A stretch of DNA of 14,230 nt, taken from positions 1-14,230 of the forward strand of contig URZR01000030.1 of assembly GCA_900552425.1 (NCBI GenBank), given 5' to 3'. The position numbers and the translations under genes were made by a program. The notes beneath the pieces were generated by a model that worked only from the letters and a program-made list of their open reading frames with translations, was not told the DNA's origin and ran no database searches. Of the stretch, positions 6,512 through 13,027 are shown in pieces (position 1 is the stretch's first letter; each line of letters begins with the position of its first letter). Source of the stretch: an uncultured Collinsella sp. GTDB lineage: Bacteria; Actinomycetota; Coriobacteriia; Coriobacteriales; Coriobacteriaceae.

Positions 6512-7807
6512 TTATTTGGCGCCTTGCATGACCTCGTCGAGGGTAACGTTGACGGCGTGTTGCGTCGGGACCCAGTCGACCTTTAGGAACAGTGCAGCCA
6601 CCGTGATGGGGATATAGCTGAACATAAAGATCGGGAAGGTAAACAGGTTAGTCAACAAACGCCACTTTTGCGCGCAATGAATGTGCTTATACTCGAAAAT
6701 GGTCGTAAGTAGCGCCAGGATAAAGAAGGTCTGGTACATCATCGCGAAGGTCATAATGAGCGAGGCGGCACAAGCCTGCATCTCGACCTCGGTGGCCAAG
6801 AAGCCATGCGAAAGCCCACCCACGATGAGAAAGGTAGCGTTGGCGAGCATGGAGATCAGGGACAGCAGCATGCCCGGAGCGATGGTCATAAACATGTCAT
6901 ATGCGGCAAAGCGATGATAGCGGAACGTCGACTTGACAAGATGCTTGCCGTAGGTAAAAAAGACCTGGTAGAAGCCCTTGGTCCAACGCATGCGCTGTTT
7001 CCAGGACGCCTTAAACGTCACCGGCTGCTCGTCAAAGAACTCCGCCGGCGCATAACCGATGCGGATGCCGTGAATGGCGCAGAACGTAGTGAACTGGATG
7101 TCCTCGGTCAGCGTATGGAACTGCCAACCGTGCATGCCCTCAATCACGCTCGCGGAGATAAGGTAGCCCGAACCCGAGACGGCGCAGGACGTCTTGCAGA
7201 TATTACGCGCGTTGTTGAGGAAGCGGGCCTCACGCAGATACCAGGTGGCGTTGGCAGACGAAATCCACGAGCTGCCGAAGTTCTTGGAGTTACGATAGCT
7301 CGTGACCACATGAAAGCCCTGGTCAAAGGCATCATTCATCTTGGAGACGTAATCGCGGGAGATAACGTTGTCGGCATCGAAGATAAAGTAGCCCTCAAAC
7401 GTGTCGGGATACTCGTTGAGAATGCGATCGAAACCAAAGTCCATGACCCAGCTCTTGCCCTTACGGGCCAGGTCATTGCGCTCATAGACGATGGCGCCCG
7501 CCTCGCGCGCGAGCTGCGCCGTGCTATCGGTGCAGGCATCGGCGACCACGAAGACCTCGATAAGCTCGGACGGATAATCCTGGTCCTTGATGGAGCGTAC
7601 AAGATTGGCGATCACGGCTTCCTCGTTATGCGCCGCGATAAAGAAGGCATAACGATGCAGCTTTTTGGCCTTAGGGGGCGCGACCTCACCACGGAGAGCA
7701 CCAATGACAAAGAAGACCACCTGGTACAGAAAGCAGACCGTGAGCAGCGTAACCACAATCTGGTTGAAGATCACGATGGGTGTGTTGGTTTGTAAAAAGG
7801 CGAGCAT
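6512..7807 (-). CDS. Membrane-bound family 2 glycosyltransferase (PgaC/IcaA-like processive type)
   Basis: This 431-residue inner-membrane GT2 enzyme resembles processive N-acetylglucosaminyl or glucosyl transferases. There is an N-terminal membrane segment (about 12-38). A GT-A domain follows with FFIAAHNEE (about 55-63), VVADACTDST (88-96), DAD (144-146), TED (234-236) and QRMRW (271-275), the D-D-D-QxxRW signature of polymer-forming GT2s. Four membrane segments come after about residue 300 (about 308-335, 345-385 and 395-420). Donor sugar and product cannot be told. The usual partners of poly-GlcNAc or cellulose systems are absent nearby, so it stands as a single gene between a promoter-like sequence (7842-7871) and a strong terminator (6464-6503). 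The ATG at 7807 has GGGAG 6-7 bases upstream. Family is firm, product unknown. Confidence 0.9.
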   Translation of the reverse strand: MLAFLQTNTPIVIFNQIVVTLLTVCFLYQVVFFVIGALRGEVAPPKAKKLHRYAFFIAAHNEEAVIANLVRSIKDQDYPSELIEVFVVADACTDSTAQLAREAGAIVYERNDLARKGKSWVMDFGFDRILNEYPDTFEGYFIFDADNVISRDYVSKMNDAFDQGFHVVTSYRNSKNFGSSWISSANATWYLREARFLNNARNICKTSCAVSGSGYLISASVIEGMHGWQFHTLTEDIQFTTFCAIHGIRIGYAPAEFFDEQPVTFKASWKQRMRWTKGFYQVFFTYGKHLVKSTFRYHRFAAYDMFMTIAPGMLLSLISMLANATFLIVGGLSHGFLATEVEMQACAASLIMTFAMMYQTFFILALLTTIFEYKHIHCAQKWRLLTNLFTFPIFMFSYIPITVAALFLKVDWVPTQHAVNVTLDEVMQGAK

Positions 7808-7841
7808 GCAGGCTCCCAGGAACGCGTTACGTAAACAATCG

Positions 7842-7871
7842 TATATCTTACCGCAGGCTTACCGAGTTCAA
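7842..7871 (-). promoter_or_regulatory. Candidate promoter of the glycosyltransferase gene
   Basis: On the minus strand a -35-like TTGAAC (7871-7866) is followed after 18 bases by GATATA (7847-7842); the overlapping AGATAT gives 17-base and TAAGAT 15-base spacing. It is the only reasonable hexamer pair in the 82-base gap between the pseudouridine synthase stop and the glycosyltransferase start. Confidence 0.4.
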
Positions 7872-7889
7872 GAAACCACCTAATACCGG

Positions 7890-8903
7890 CTAGGCTTCGA
7901 GCAGACCGAGCTGCGGAACGATTTCGTCGCCGGCAGCGGTGCGGCCAAGCGAGCGCGGGGCCAGGTCGTCAAGAACCGCAGCGAGATCCCACGGCAGCTC
8001 GTCGCGGCACTCAATGCGATCCCCCGTCACGGGATGGTCGAATGCAACGCGCCAGGAATGAAGAAATTGCCTGGTCAGACCCTGATCGGCGCGTGTATCG
8101 CACTTGCCGTAGAGTGGATCGCCCACGCAGGCGTGGTTGATATGGCGCATATGCACGCGAATCTGATGTGTGCGGCCCGTAAACAGGTGGCACTCGACGA
8201 GCGTGTAGCCGTCGTCAAAACGCGTGGAATCAAAACGCTCAAGGACCTTGAAGGTCGTGATGGCCTGGCGCGCAAAGGGATCGTCCGAAATCGCCATCTT
8301 AACGCGGTCGCGCGTCGATCGGGCAATACCGGTGTTGATGGTGCCCTCGTCCATGGCGATGTGCCCGTGAACGAGCGTAATGTAGCGGCGGTCGAGCGTG
8401 CGCGTACGGATAAGATTTTGGAGCGCGCGCTGGGTGTCGTCGTCTTTTGCCGCGAGCATAAGGCCCGAGGTATCGCGGTCCAAACGATGCACGATACCGG
8501 GGCGGTCCTCACCCTGCACGGTGCCCAGATGGTCGATGCCGCAGTGATAGACCAGCGCATTCGCGAGCGTACCGCTCTCATGACCATGCGCAGGATGGCA
8601 CACCAGGCCGCGCTGCTTGGAGAGCACGATGAGGTAGTCGTCCTCGTAGCGAATGTCGAGCGGGATGGCCTCGGGAATCACGTCAGTCGGGTCGTGCGGC
8701 TCGGGCAGGTCGACCGAAATGCGGTCGCCGGCTCGCACGGCATACTTTTTGGACAGGCAGGTCTCGCCATTGACACATACGGCCCCGCCCTCAATCAGAT
8801 GCGCGCAGGCAGAGCGCGTAGGGCAGCCGTCATTGGCGCCCAGATAGGCGTCAAGACGCTGACCAGCAGCATCCTCGGCAACAAGGATATGGATGTCGGC
8901 CAT
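7890..8903 (-). CDS. RluA-family rRNA pseudouridine synthase (RluD-like)
   Basis: This 337-residue enzyme isomerises uridine to pseudouridine in RNA; RluD-type members modify 23S rRNA helix 69. An N-terminal S4 RNA-binding domain (about 13-62) precedes the catalytic domain. The RluA-family motif HRLDRDTSGLM (139-149) contains the catalytic Asp142. The later CHLFTGRTHQIRVHMRH stretch (about 237-254) and GDPLYG are also family hallmarks. Length is normal. The start ATG at 8903 overlaps the lspA stop (TAATG), with AAAGGA about 11 bases upstream. The lspA-pseudouridine synthase pair is a widely conserved gene order, seen also as lspA-ylyB in B. subtilis. Which RNA positions it modifies is not shown by sequence, so I give no symbol. 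Confidence 0.94.
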   Translation of the reverse strand: MADIHILVAEDAAGQRLDAYLGANDGCPTRSACAHLIEGGAVCVNGETCLSKKYAVRAGDRISVDLPEPHDPTDVIPEAIPLDIRYEDDYLIVLSKQRGLVCHPAHGHESGTLANALVYHCGIDHLGTVQGEDRPGIVHRLDRDTSGLMLAAKDDDTQRALQNLIRTRTLDRRYITLVHGHIAMDEGTINTGIARSTRDRVKMAISDDPFARQAITTFKVLERFDSTRFDDGYTLVECHLFTGRTHQIRVHMRHINHACVGDPLYGKCDTRADQGLTRQFLHSWRVAFDHPVTGDRIECRDELPWDLAAVLDDLAPRSLGRTAAGDEIVPQLGLLEA

Positions 8904-9484
8904 TAGCGCTCATTCCTTTCGCGAATCTTGCGGGCACGCTCCCCACGCTGCTTGGCTTTGCGCTTGGCGCGTGCCTCGTCACGGGCGTTAAGCTCGGCGG
9001 TCGCATCGACCTCACGGGCCGCGGGGCTCAAGAACATGTAGCCAAAGAGGGCGAGCGCGACGCCCAAGGTAATGCCGATATCGGCCACATTGAAGACGGG
9101 GAAATCGATGAAGGTGGTGGCAATAAAATCGGTCACGAAGCCAAAGGCCAAACGATCGATAGCGTTGCCGATAGCACCGCCCGCGACCATCGCCATACCC
9201 ACAACCTCAAGATGGGCGAGCTGGGGTGCACGAACGAGGTACACGGCAATAGCGATAATGACCGCCAACGCCAGCACGGCAAACGCGATGCCATGCCCCT
9301 CGCCCATGCTAAAGGCGGCACCGATATTGCGGACAAACAGAAAGTCGATGACACCAGGGATGATGGTCACATGCAAAGCGTCGCCCACGGCACGAACCGC
9401 AAGCTTGGTCAGCTGGTCAAGAAGCAGCACAACGAGCGCCACCCCACCAGCAACACCCAGCCGCCAAAGCAAAGGCGGCGTCAT
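8903..9484 (-). CDS. lspA: Lipoprotein signal peptidase (signal peptidase II)
   Basis: LspA is the membrane aspartic protease that removes lipoprotein signal peptides after lipidation. From the ATG at 9484 it has 193 residues. Signature motifs are LDQLTK (22-27), RNIGAAFSM (52-60), GNAIDR with catalytic Asp110 (106-111), and FNVADIG with catalytic Asp135 (131-137). Four membrane helices are evident at about 10-28, 63-84, 92-112 and 134-152. After residue 155 comes a roughly 38-residue tail dominated by Arg, Lys, Glu and Ala, an extra compared with many LspA proteins. An in-frame TTG at 9502 with AGGGG upstream would add six residues and cannot be excluded. The stop overlaps the next start, so expression is coupled to the pseudouridine synthase. 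Confidence 0.94.
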   Translation of the reverse strand: MTPPLLWRLGVAGGVALVVLLLDQLTKLAVRAVGDALHVTIIPGVIDFLFVRNIGAAFSMGEGHGIAFAVLALAVIIAIAVYLVRAPQLAHLEVVGMAMVAGGAIGNAIDRLAFGFVTDFIATTFIDFPVFNVADIGITLGVALALFGYMFLSPAAREVDATAELNARDEARAKRKAKQRGERARKIRERNER

Positions 9485-9554
9485 ATCCCCAGTACGACCC
9501 AAATCAATCCCCTACCCTCAAGAACATCGAATTACGTTTAACGCAAATCAATAT

Positions 9555-9560
9555 CTTATA
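9555..9560 (-). promoter_or_regulatory. Candidate -10 element for lspA
   Basis: In the AT-rich part of the ileS-lspA spacer the minus strand reads TATAAG (9560-9555), overlapping TAAGAT. It lies 71 bases before the preferred lspA start. No consensus -35 lies 16-18 bases upstream. An imperfect inverted repeat centred on CGTTTAACG (about 9534-9542) lies between this element and the gene and could be an operator. Confidence 0.3.
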
Positions 9561-9603
9561 TTGACCAGCAACGAAATAGCCGATGATTCGTTACCAACAG
9601 CGA

Positions 9604-9702
9604 AAACCCGCCAGAGCGAGCAAGGTGCCTTGAAGCAAGGCGGCATAGACCTTCTGGTCATGCCGCCGAAGTTGAAAGGCAGATTGCCGCTCTGGCGGGT
9701 TT
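9604..9702. other. 99-base rod-like inverted-repeat element between ileS and lspA
   Basis: Perfect 15-base terminal inverted repeats (9604-9618 and 9688-9702, AAACCCGCCAGAGCG) enclose nested pairings. These are GCAA with TTGC (9620-9623 / 9684-9687), TGCCTT with AAGGCA (9626-9631 / 9676-9681), and an apical hairpin. The apical hairpin pairs GGCGGCAT with ATGCCGCC (9639-9646 / 9660-9667) and then GACC with GGTC around a TTCT loop, with one bulged A. On the minus strand the outer stem ends in TTTT, so it may terminate ileS transcripts. It could equally be a MITE-like repeat or a structured RNA. I do not recognise it, and it does not carry SRP RNA signature sequence. Confidence 0.75.
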
Positions 9703-9715
9703 GCAGCGTCAACCT

Positions 9716-9743
9716 GTTACGCGGTTTGGTAAAACCGCGTAAC
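9716..9743. other. Perfect 12-bp hairpin touching the ileS stop codon
   Basis: GTTACGCGGTTT (9716-9727) pairs perfectly with 9732-9743 around a 4-base loop. The last base of the ileS stop codon (9743) is part of the stem. No T-run follows on the minus strand, so this is not a standard terminator. It may protect the transcript 3' end or act with the larger structure at 9604-9702. Confidence 0.7.
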
Positions 9744-12541
9744 TACAAAGCGTTCGCGCACCTCTTGCAGATATGCGCGTGGCCGTTGTACTCGCCGACG
9801 GTGGTGCGGTAGTTCCAGCAACGGTCGCAGCACTCGCCCTCGGCAGCCTCGATGGCAACGGAAAGCTCCTCGCCCTGGGTCAGCTCAACATCGGAGACGA
9901 TGTAGAACTCGGCCAGATCGACCGCCTTGTCGCCGGTCAGCAGCGCATACATCTCGGCGGGAACGACCGCCTTGACGCGGACCTGCTGGCTCTTAGTGAA
10001 GGTGCCGGCGGAGCGGGCGTCCTCAAGGGCCTTGGTCACGGCGCTACGGAGCTCGAGTGAAGCCTCGAGCACGCCCTCAAACTCATTGGCCTCGTCGACC
10101 GTGATAGGCGACTTATACCAATCAAGCAGCGCAGCGTACTTCTGGTGATCGACGCAACCGGCAGGCGCATAGGCCATGGCCTCGTCGACCGTGTAGGACA
10201 GGATCGGCTGCAGATCGCGCATGAGCATCGAGAAGAGCTCGGCCAGCACGGTCTGGGCGCTGCGGCGCTCGAGCGAGCCGGGCTTCTCGCAGTACAGACG
10301 GTCCTTCAGGGCGTCGAGGTACACGTTGGAAAGCTCGGTAACCACGAAGTCGTAGAGCGCACGGTAGGCACGCGGGAACTCGTAGCTGGCGTAGGCGTCG
10401 TCAACCTCGGCCTGGACCTGGGTCAGGCGAGCAACCATGAGCTTGTCGAGCGGCAGCAGGTCGGCAAAGGCGACGCCGTCGGTCTCGGGCTCAAACTGAC
10501 CCTCGAGCTCGGAGAGCAGGAAGCGCAGCGTGTTGCGGAAACGACGGTAGGCATCGGACGTACGGGCAAGGATCTCGTGGTCGATGGACACGTCGGAGCT
10601 GGTATCGACGGATGCAACCCACAGGCGGATGATGTCGGCACCCATTTCGTCGCAGACCTTGTTGGGGTCGATGACGTTGCCGAGCGACTTGGACATCTTA
10701 CGGCCCTGGCCGTCGAGGGTGAAGCCCTGCGAGACGACCGCCTTGTACGGAGCGTGGCCGTTGGCGCCCACCGAGGTGAGCAGCGAGCTCTGGAACCAAC
10801 CGCGGTGCTGGTCGGAGCCCTCGAGGTACACATCCGCCGGATACTCCAGCTCGGGACGGTACTCGCAGACGGCCTTCCAGGAGACGCCGGAGTCCCACCA
10901 CACGTCGAGGATGTCCTTATCGGCCTTGAGGTGATGGCCGCCGCACTTGGGGCAGACGCAGGCCTCGCCCAGGTAGCTCTCGGGAGTGTCGGTGAACCAG
11001 GCGTCGGAGCCCTTCTCGTGAAAGAGCTTGATGACGGCGTCGAGCGTGGCGTCGTTCATGACCTTCTCGCCGCAGTCGGCGCAGGTGTAGCTCGGGATAG
11101 GCACGCCCCAGTTGCGCTGGCGGCTGATGCACCAGTCGGGACGCTGCTCGACCATGGCACCGATGCGGTTGGCCGCGTGGGCCGGATACCACTTGACGTT
11201 CTCGCGGACCTCTTTGCCAGCCTGCTCGCGCAAACCGGTCTTGTCCATCGAGACAAACCACTGGTCGGTAGCACGGAAGAGGACCGGGTGCTTGCAGCGC
11301 CAGCAGTGCGGATAGCTGTGCGTGATCTTCTTCTCGAGGACCAGGGTGCCGCGCTCGCGCAGGAACTCGATGATGTGCGGGTTGGCTTCATCGGTATCCA
11401 TACCGCTGAAGGGGCCACCGGTGCCAAACTCCTCGCCGGTGTAGAACTTGCCGTCGTCGTCGACCGGCATGCAGATGTCCATGCCCTCCTTGAGGCAAAC
11501 GTAGTAGTCGTCCACGCCGTGACCGGGCGAGTTGTGGACGATACCGGTACCATCATCGACACCGACGTAATCGGCCAGCAGCGCCACGCCCTCGACGCCG
11601 TCAAAGATCGGCTGCTTGTAGTGGATGTGGTGGAAGGTCTCGGCGGGAACCACATAGGGCTTGCCGTCGACCATGACCGGGGTGTACTCCCAGCCAAACT
11701 CCTCGCAGCACTTGGAAGCCAGGTCCTCGAGCATGACCTCGGCACGGCCGTCGTGCTCAACGGCGACGTAGGCGGCGCCAGGCTTGAGGGAAACGGCCTG
11801 GTCGGAGGGGATGGTCCACGGCGTGGTCGTCCAGATGATGAAGTCGACCGGGCCGTCGAAGTTCTCGAGGCCGGCGGGCTTGGAGGTCATCTCAAAGCGA
11901 ACGAAGATGGAAGGGCTCGTCTCGTCGGAGTACTCGATCTCGGCCTCGGCGAGCGCGGTGTGGCAGTGCTTGCACCAGTGGACGGGCTTATGACCGCGAT
12001 AGATCATGCCTTTGTCGAACATGGCCTTGAAGACCTCGATGTCGGCGGCGTCATGCTGGTGATAGAGCGTCAGATACGGGTTGTCCCAGTCGCCAAGCAC
12101 GCCCAGACGACGGAAGCCGGCCTTCTGCAGCTCGATGTTCTCGACGGCGAACTCGTTGCAGAGCTCACGGATCTTGGCCGTGGGGGTCTGATTGAACTTC
12201 TCGGTGCCGAGCTTCTCCTCGACCTTGTGCTCAATCGGCTGACCGTGGCAGTCCCAACCGGGGACATAGGGAACTTCGCAGCCCTGCATCATCCAGTAGC
12301 GGTTGATCATGTCCTTGGAGATCTTGTTCATGGCGTGGCCGATGTGGATCGGGCCGTTGGCGTACGGAGGGCCGTCGTGCAGCACGAACTTCTTGTGACC
12401 CTCGTTCTTCTTCAGAACCTGCTCGTAGACCTTGTTGTCCTGCCAGTCCTTGAGTCGCTTGGGCTCGGACTTGGAAAGACCGGCACGCATGGGAAATCCG
12501 GTTTTGGGCAGATTCATCGTCTGCTTGTACTCGTTTGCCAC
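9743..12541 (-). CDS. ileS: Isoleucyl-tRNA synthetase
   Basis: This class I synthetase charges tRNA-Ile in the cytoplasm. From a GTG start at 12541 the protein has 932 residues, the normal bacterial length. The GTG has AAAGGGG 5 bases upstream and gives an N-terminus VANEYKQT...; the open frame continues upstream through the leader RNA without a plausible start. Motifs are HIGH (66-69), an editing (CP1) domain with WTTTPWTIPSD and DDGTGIVHNSPGHG, KMSKS (615-619), and Cys-rich metal sites. The C-terminal zinc finger is Cys905, Cys908, Cys925 and Cys928, close to the end, so this is the eubacterial type with zinc-binding C-terminus. PHCWRCKHP and CADC/CPKC pairs lie in the central part. Expression is very probably controlled by the T-box upstream. 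lspA follows after a 258-base structured spacer. Confidence 0.97.
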   Translation of the reverse strand: MANEYKQTMNLPKTGFPMRAGLSKSEPKRLKDWQDNKVYEQVLKKNEGHKKFVLHDGPPYANGPIHIGHAMNKISKDMINRYWMMQGCEVPYVPGWDCHGQPIEHKVEEKLGTEKFNQTPTAKIRELCNEFAVENIELQKAGFRRLGVLGDWDNPYLTLYHQHDAADIEVFKAMFDKGMIYRGHKPVHWCKHCHTALAEAEIEYSDETSPSIFVRFEMTSKPAGLENFDGPVDFIIWTTTPWTIPSDQAVSLKPGAAYVAVEHDGRAEVMLEDLASKCCEEFGWEYTPVMVDGKPYVVPAETFHHIHYKQPIFDGVEGVALLADYVGVDDGTGIVHNSPGHGVDDYYVCLKEGMDICMPVDDDGKFYTGEEFGTGGPFSGMDTDEANPHIIEFLRERGTLVLEKKITHSYPHCWRCKHPVLFRATDQWFVSMDKTGLREQAGKEVRENVKWYPAHAANRIGAMVEQRPDWCISRQRNWGVPIPSYTCADCGEKVMNDATLDAVIKLFHEKGSDAWFTDTPESYLGEACVCPKCGGHHLKADKDILDVWWDSGVSWKAVCEYRPELEYPADVYLEGSDQHRGWFQSSLLTSVGANGHAPYKAVVSQGFTLDGQGRKMSKSLGNVIDPNKVCDEMGADIIRLWVASVDTSSDVSIDHEILARTSDAYRRFRNTLRFLLSELEGQFEPETDGVAFADLLPLDKLMVARLTQVQAEVDDAYASYEFPRAYRALYDFVVTELSNVYLDALKDRLYCEKPGSLERRSAQTVLAELFSMLMRDLQPILSYTVDEAMAYAPAGCVDHQKYAALLDWYKSPITVDEANEFEGVLEASLELRSAVTKALEDARSAGTFTKSQQVRVKAVVPAEMYALLTGDKAVDLAEFYIVSDVELTQGEELSVAIEAAEGECCDRCWNYRTTVGEYNGHAHICKRCANAL

Positions 12542-12584
12542 GGTACCCCTTTCATGTCGTGGGCGTGCACGCCCGTTGGGCACC

Positions 12585-12621
12585 AAAAAAGCGCCCGTCC
12601 CTACAAGCTGGGACGAAGCGC
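12585..12621 (-). terminator. T-box attenuator terminator in the ileS leader
   Basis: On the minus strand 12621-12610 (GCGCTTCGTCCC) pairs with 12601-12591 (GGGACGGGCGC), with one bulged U and a U-G pair. The loop is 8 bases, and six T follow at 12590-12585. The CTTCGTCCC part is also the 3' side of the T-box antiterminator, so the two folds exclude each other. It lies 43 bases before the ileS GTG start. Confidence 0.88.
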
Positions 12622-12882
12622 CACTAAACGGGCTGTAAGCCCGCAAAAGCTCTTCGCTTAACCACCCAGCTTAGATGCCCTCGCCCGCGTGATAGCGCGC
12701 TCGCATCCGTTACTCGGCTGGCCTGTATCGACGACCATCTCGGCGATGTCTACTAAGACGAACCTACGCGGCACGTCCGTTGGGACCGCAGCTCCGGGGT
12801 GATTTTCATCGGTCGCATGCACGGGTTCTCAGCGCTCCCCGCTCTCTGTAGCATGCGGACGGCCGACTACTCGTCCCCATCA
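12585..12882 (-). promoter_or_regulatory. Ile-specific T-box riboswitch (transcription-attenuating) upstream of ileS
   Basis: This is a leader RNA that senses uncharged tRNA-Ile. Hand folding of the minus strand gives a Stem I base (UGGGGAC at 12879-12873 with GUCCCA at 12786-12781), a GCAUGC/GCAUGC helix, an AGAGAG bulge motif (12847-12842) and a distal CUGAGAACCCG loop. The specifier AUC at 12803-12801 is followed by A and then CCCCGGAGC, the usual Stem I 3' pattern. A CGCG/CGCG Stem III-like hairpin is at about 12690-12677. The antiterminator pairs GCUGGG (12670-12665) with CCCAGC (12612-12607) and GCGAAG (12657-12652) with CUUCGU (12618-12613). The bulge between the 5' arms is UGGUUAA (12664-12658); its UGGU can pair with the ACCA end of tRNA-Ile. 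The apical loop carries its own GGGCU/AGCCC hairpin. Confidence 0.92.
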
Positions 12883-12897
12883 ACGCTTATGCGGAGT

Positions 12898-12906
12898 ATG
12901 CTAGCA
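12898..12906 (-). promoter_or_regulatory. Candidate extended -10 promoter for the ileS leader
   Basis: The minus strand reads TGCTAGCAT (12906-12898), an extended -10 form (TGn then TAGCAT). It places a start site near 12890, just before T-box Stem I. The -35 position reads TTTTTC, a partial match. The 12907-13027 remainder of this 486-base gap holds only this promoter region and the upstream sequence of the plus-strand dehydrogenase gene; I could not assign a confident plus-strand promoter. Confidence 0.4.
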
Positions 12907-13027
12907 CGTTCCGCGACGGCGAAAAACCCTCAACACTGGTTTTATACGTTCGAAATTTCTTGCGGCCGTGGACCTTCTCTTGGAGCAAAATACCTGTAAG
13001 CACTTTATCGAACGAAAGAAGGTACCT

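Noticed and set aside
6806..8906. Long plus-strand open frames (6806-7795 and 8034-8906) opposite the glycosyltransferase and pseudouridine synthase genes
   Set aside because: Both are antisense shadows; the minus-strand proteins carry full catalytic motifs, and the plus-strand frames lack ribosome-binding sites and domains.
9604..9702. Bacterial SRP (4.5S) RNA or 6S RNA
   Set aside because: The rod shape is suggestive, but the GGAAGGAAGCAGC-type SRP apical signature is absent and the element is about half the length of 6S RNA.
9604..9702. CRISPR array or IS end
   Set aside because: There are only two inverted, not direct, repeats with no spacer series, and no transposase fragment lies nearby.
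12542..12646. N-terminal extension of IleRS upstream of the GTG
   Set aside because: The extra 35 codons fall in the attenuator terminator and antiterminator of the T-box, and the GTG has AAAGGGG at good spacing and gives the expected family length.
10145..12661. An 838-codon plus-strand open frame antisense to ileS
   Set aside because: It exactly mirrors the ileS codon frame, its protein is a Val/Gly/Leu/Asp-rich low-information sequence with no motifs, and it runs into the T-box. High-GC codon bias explains the lack of stops.
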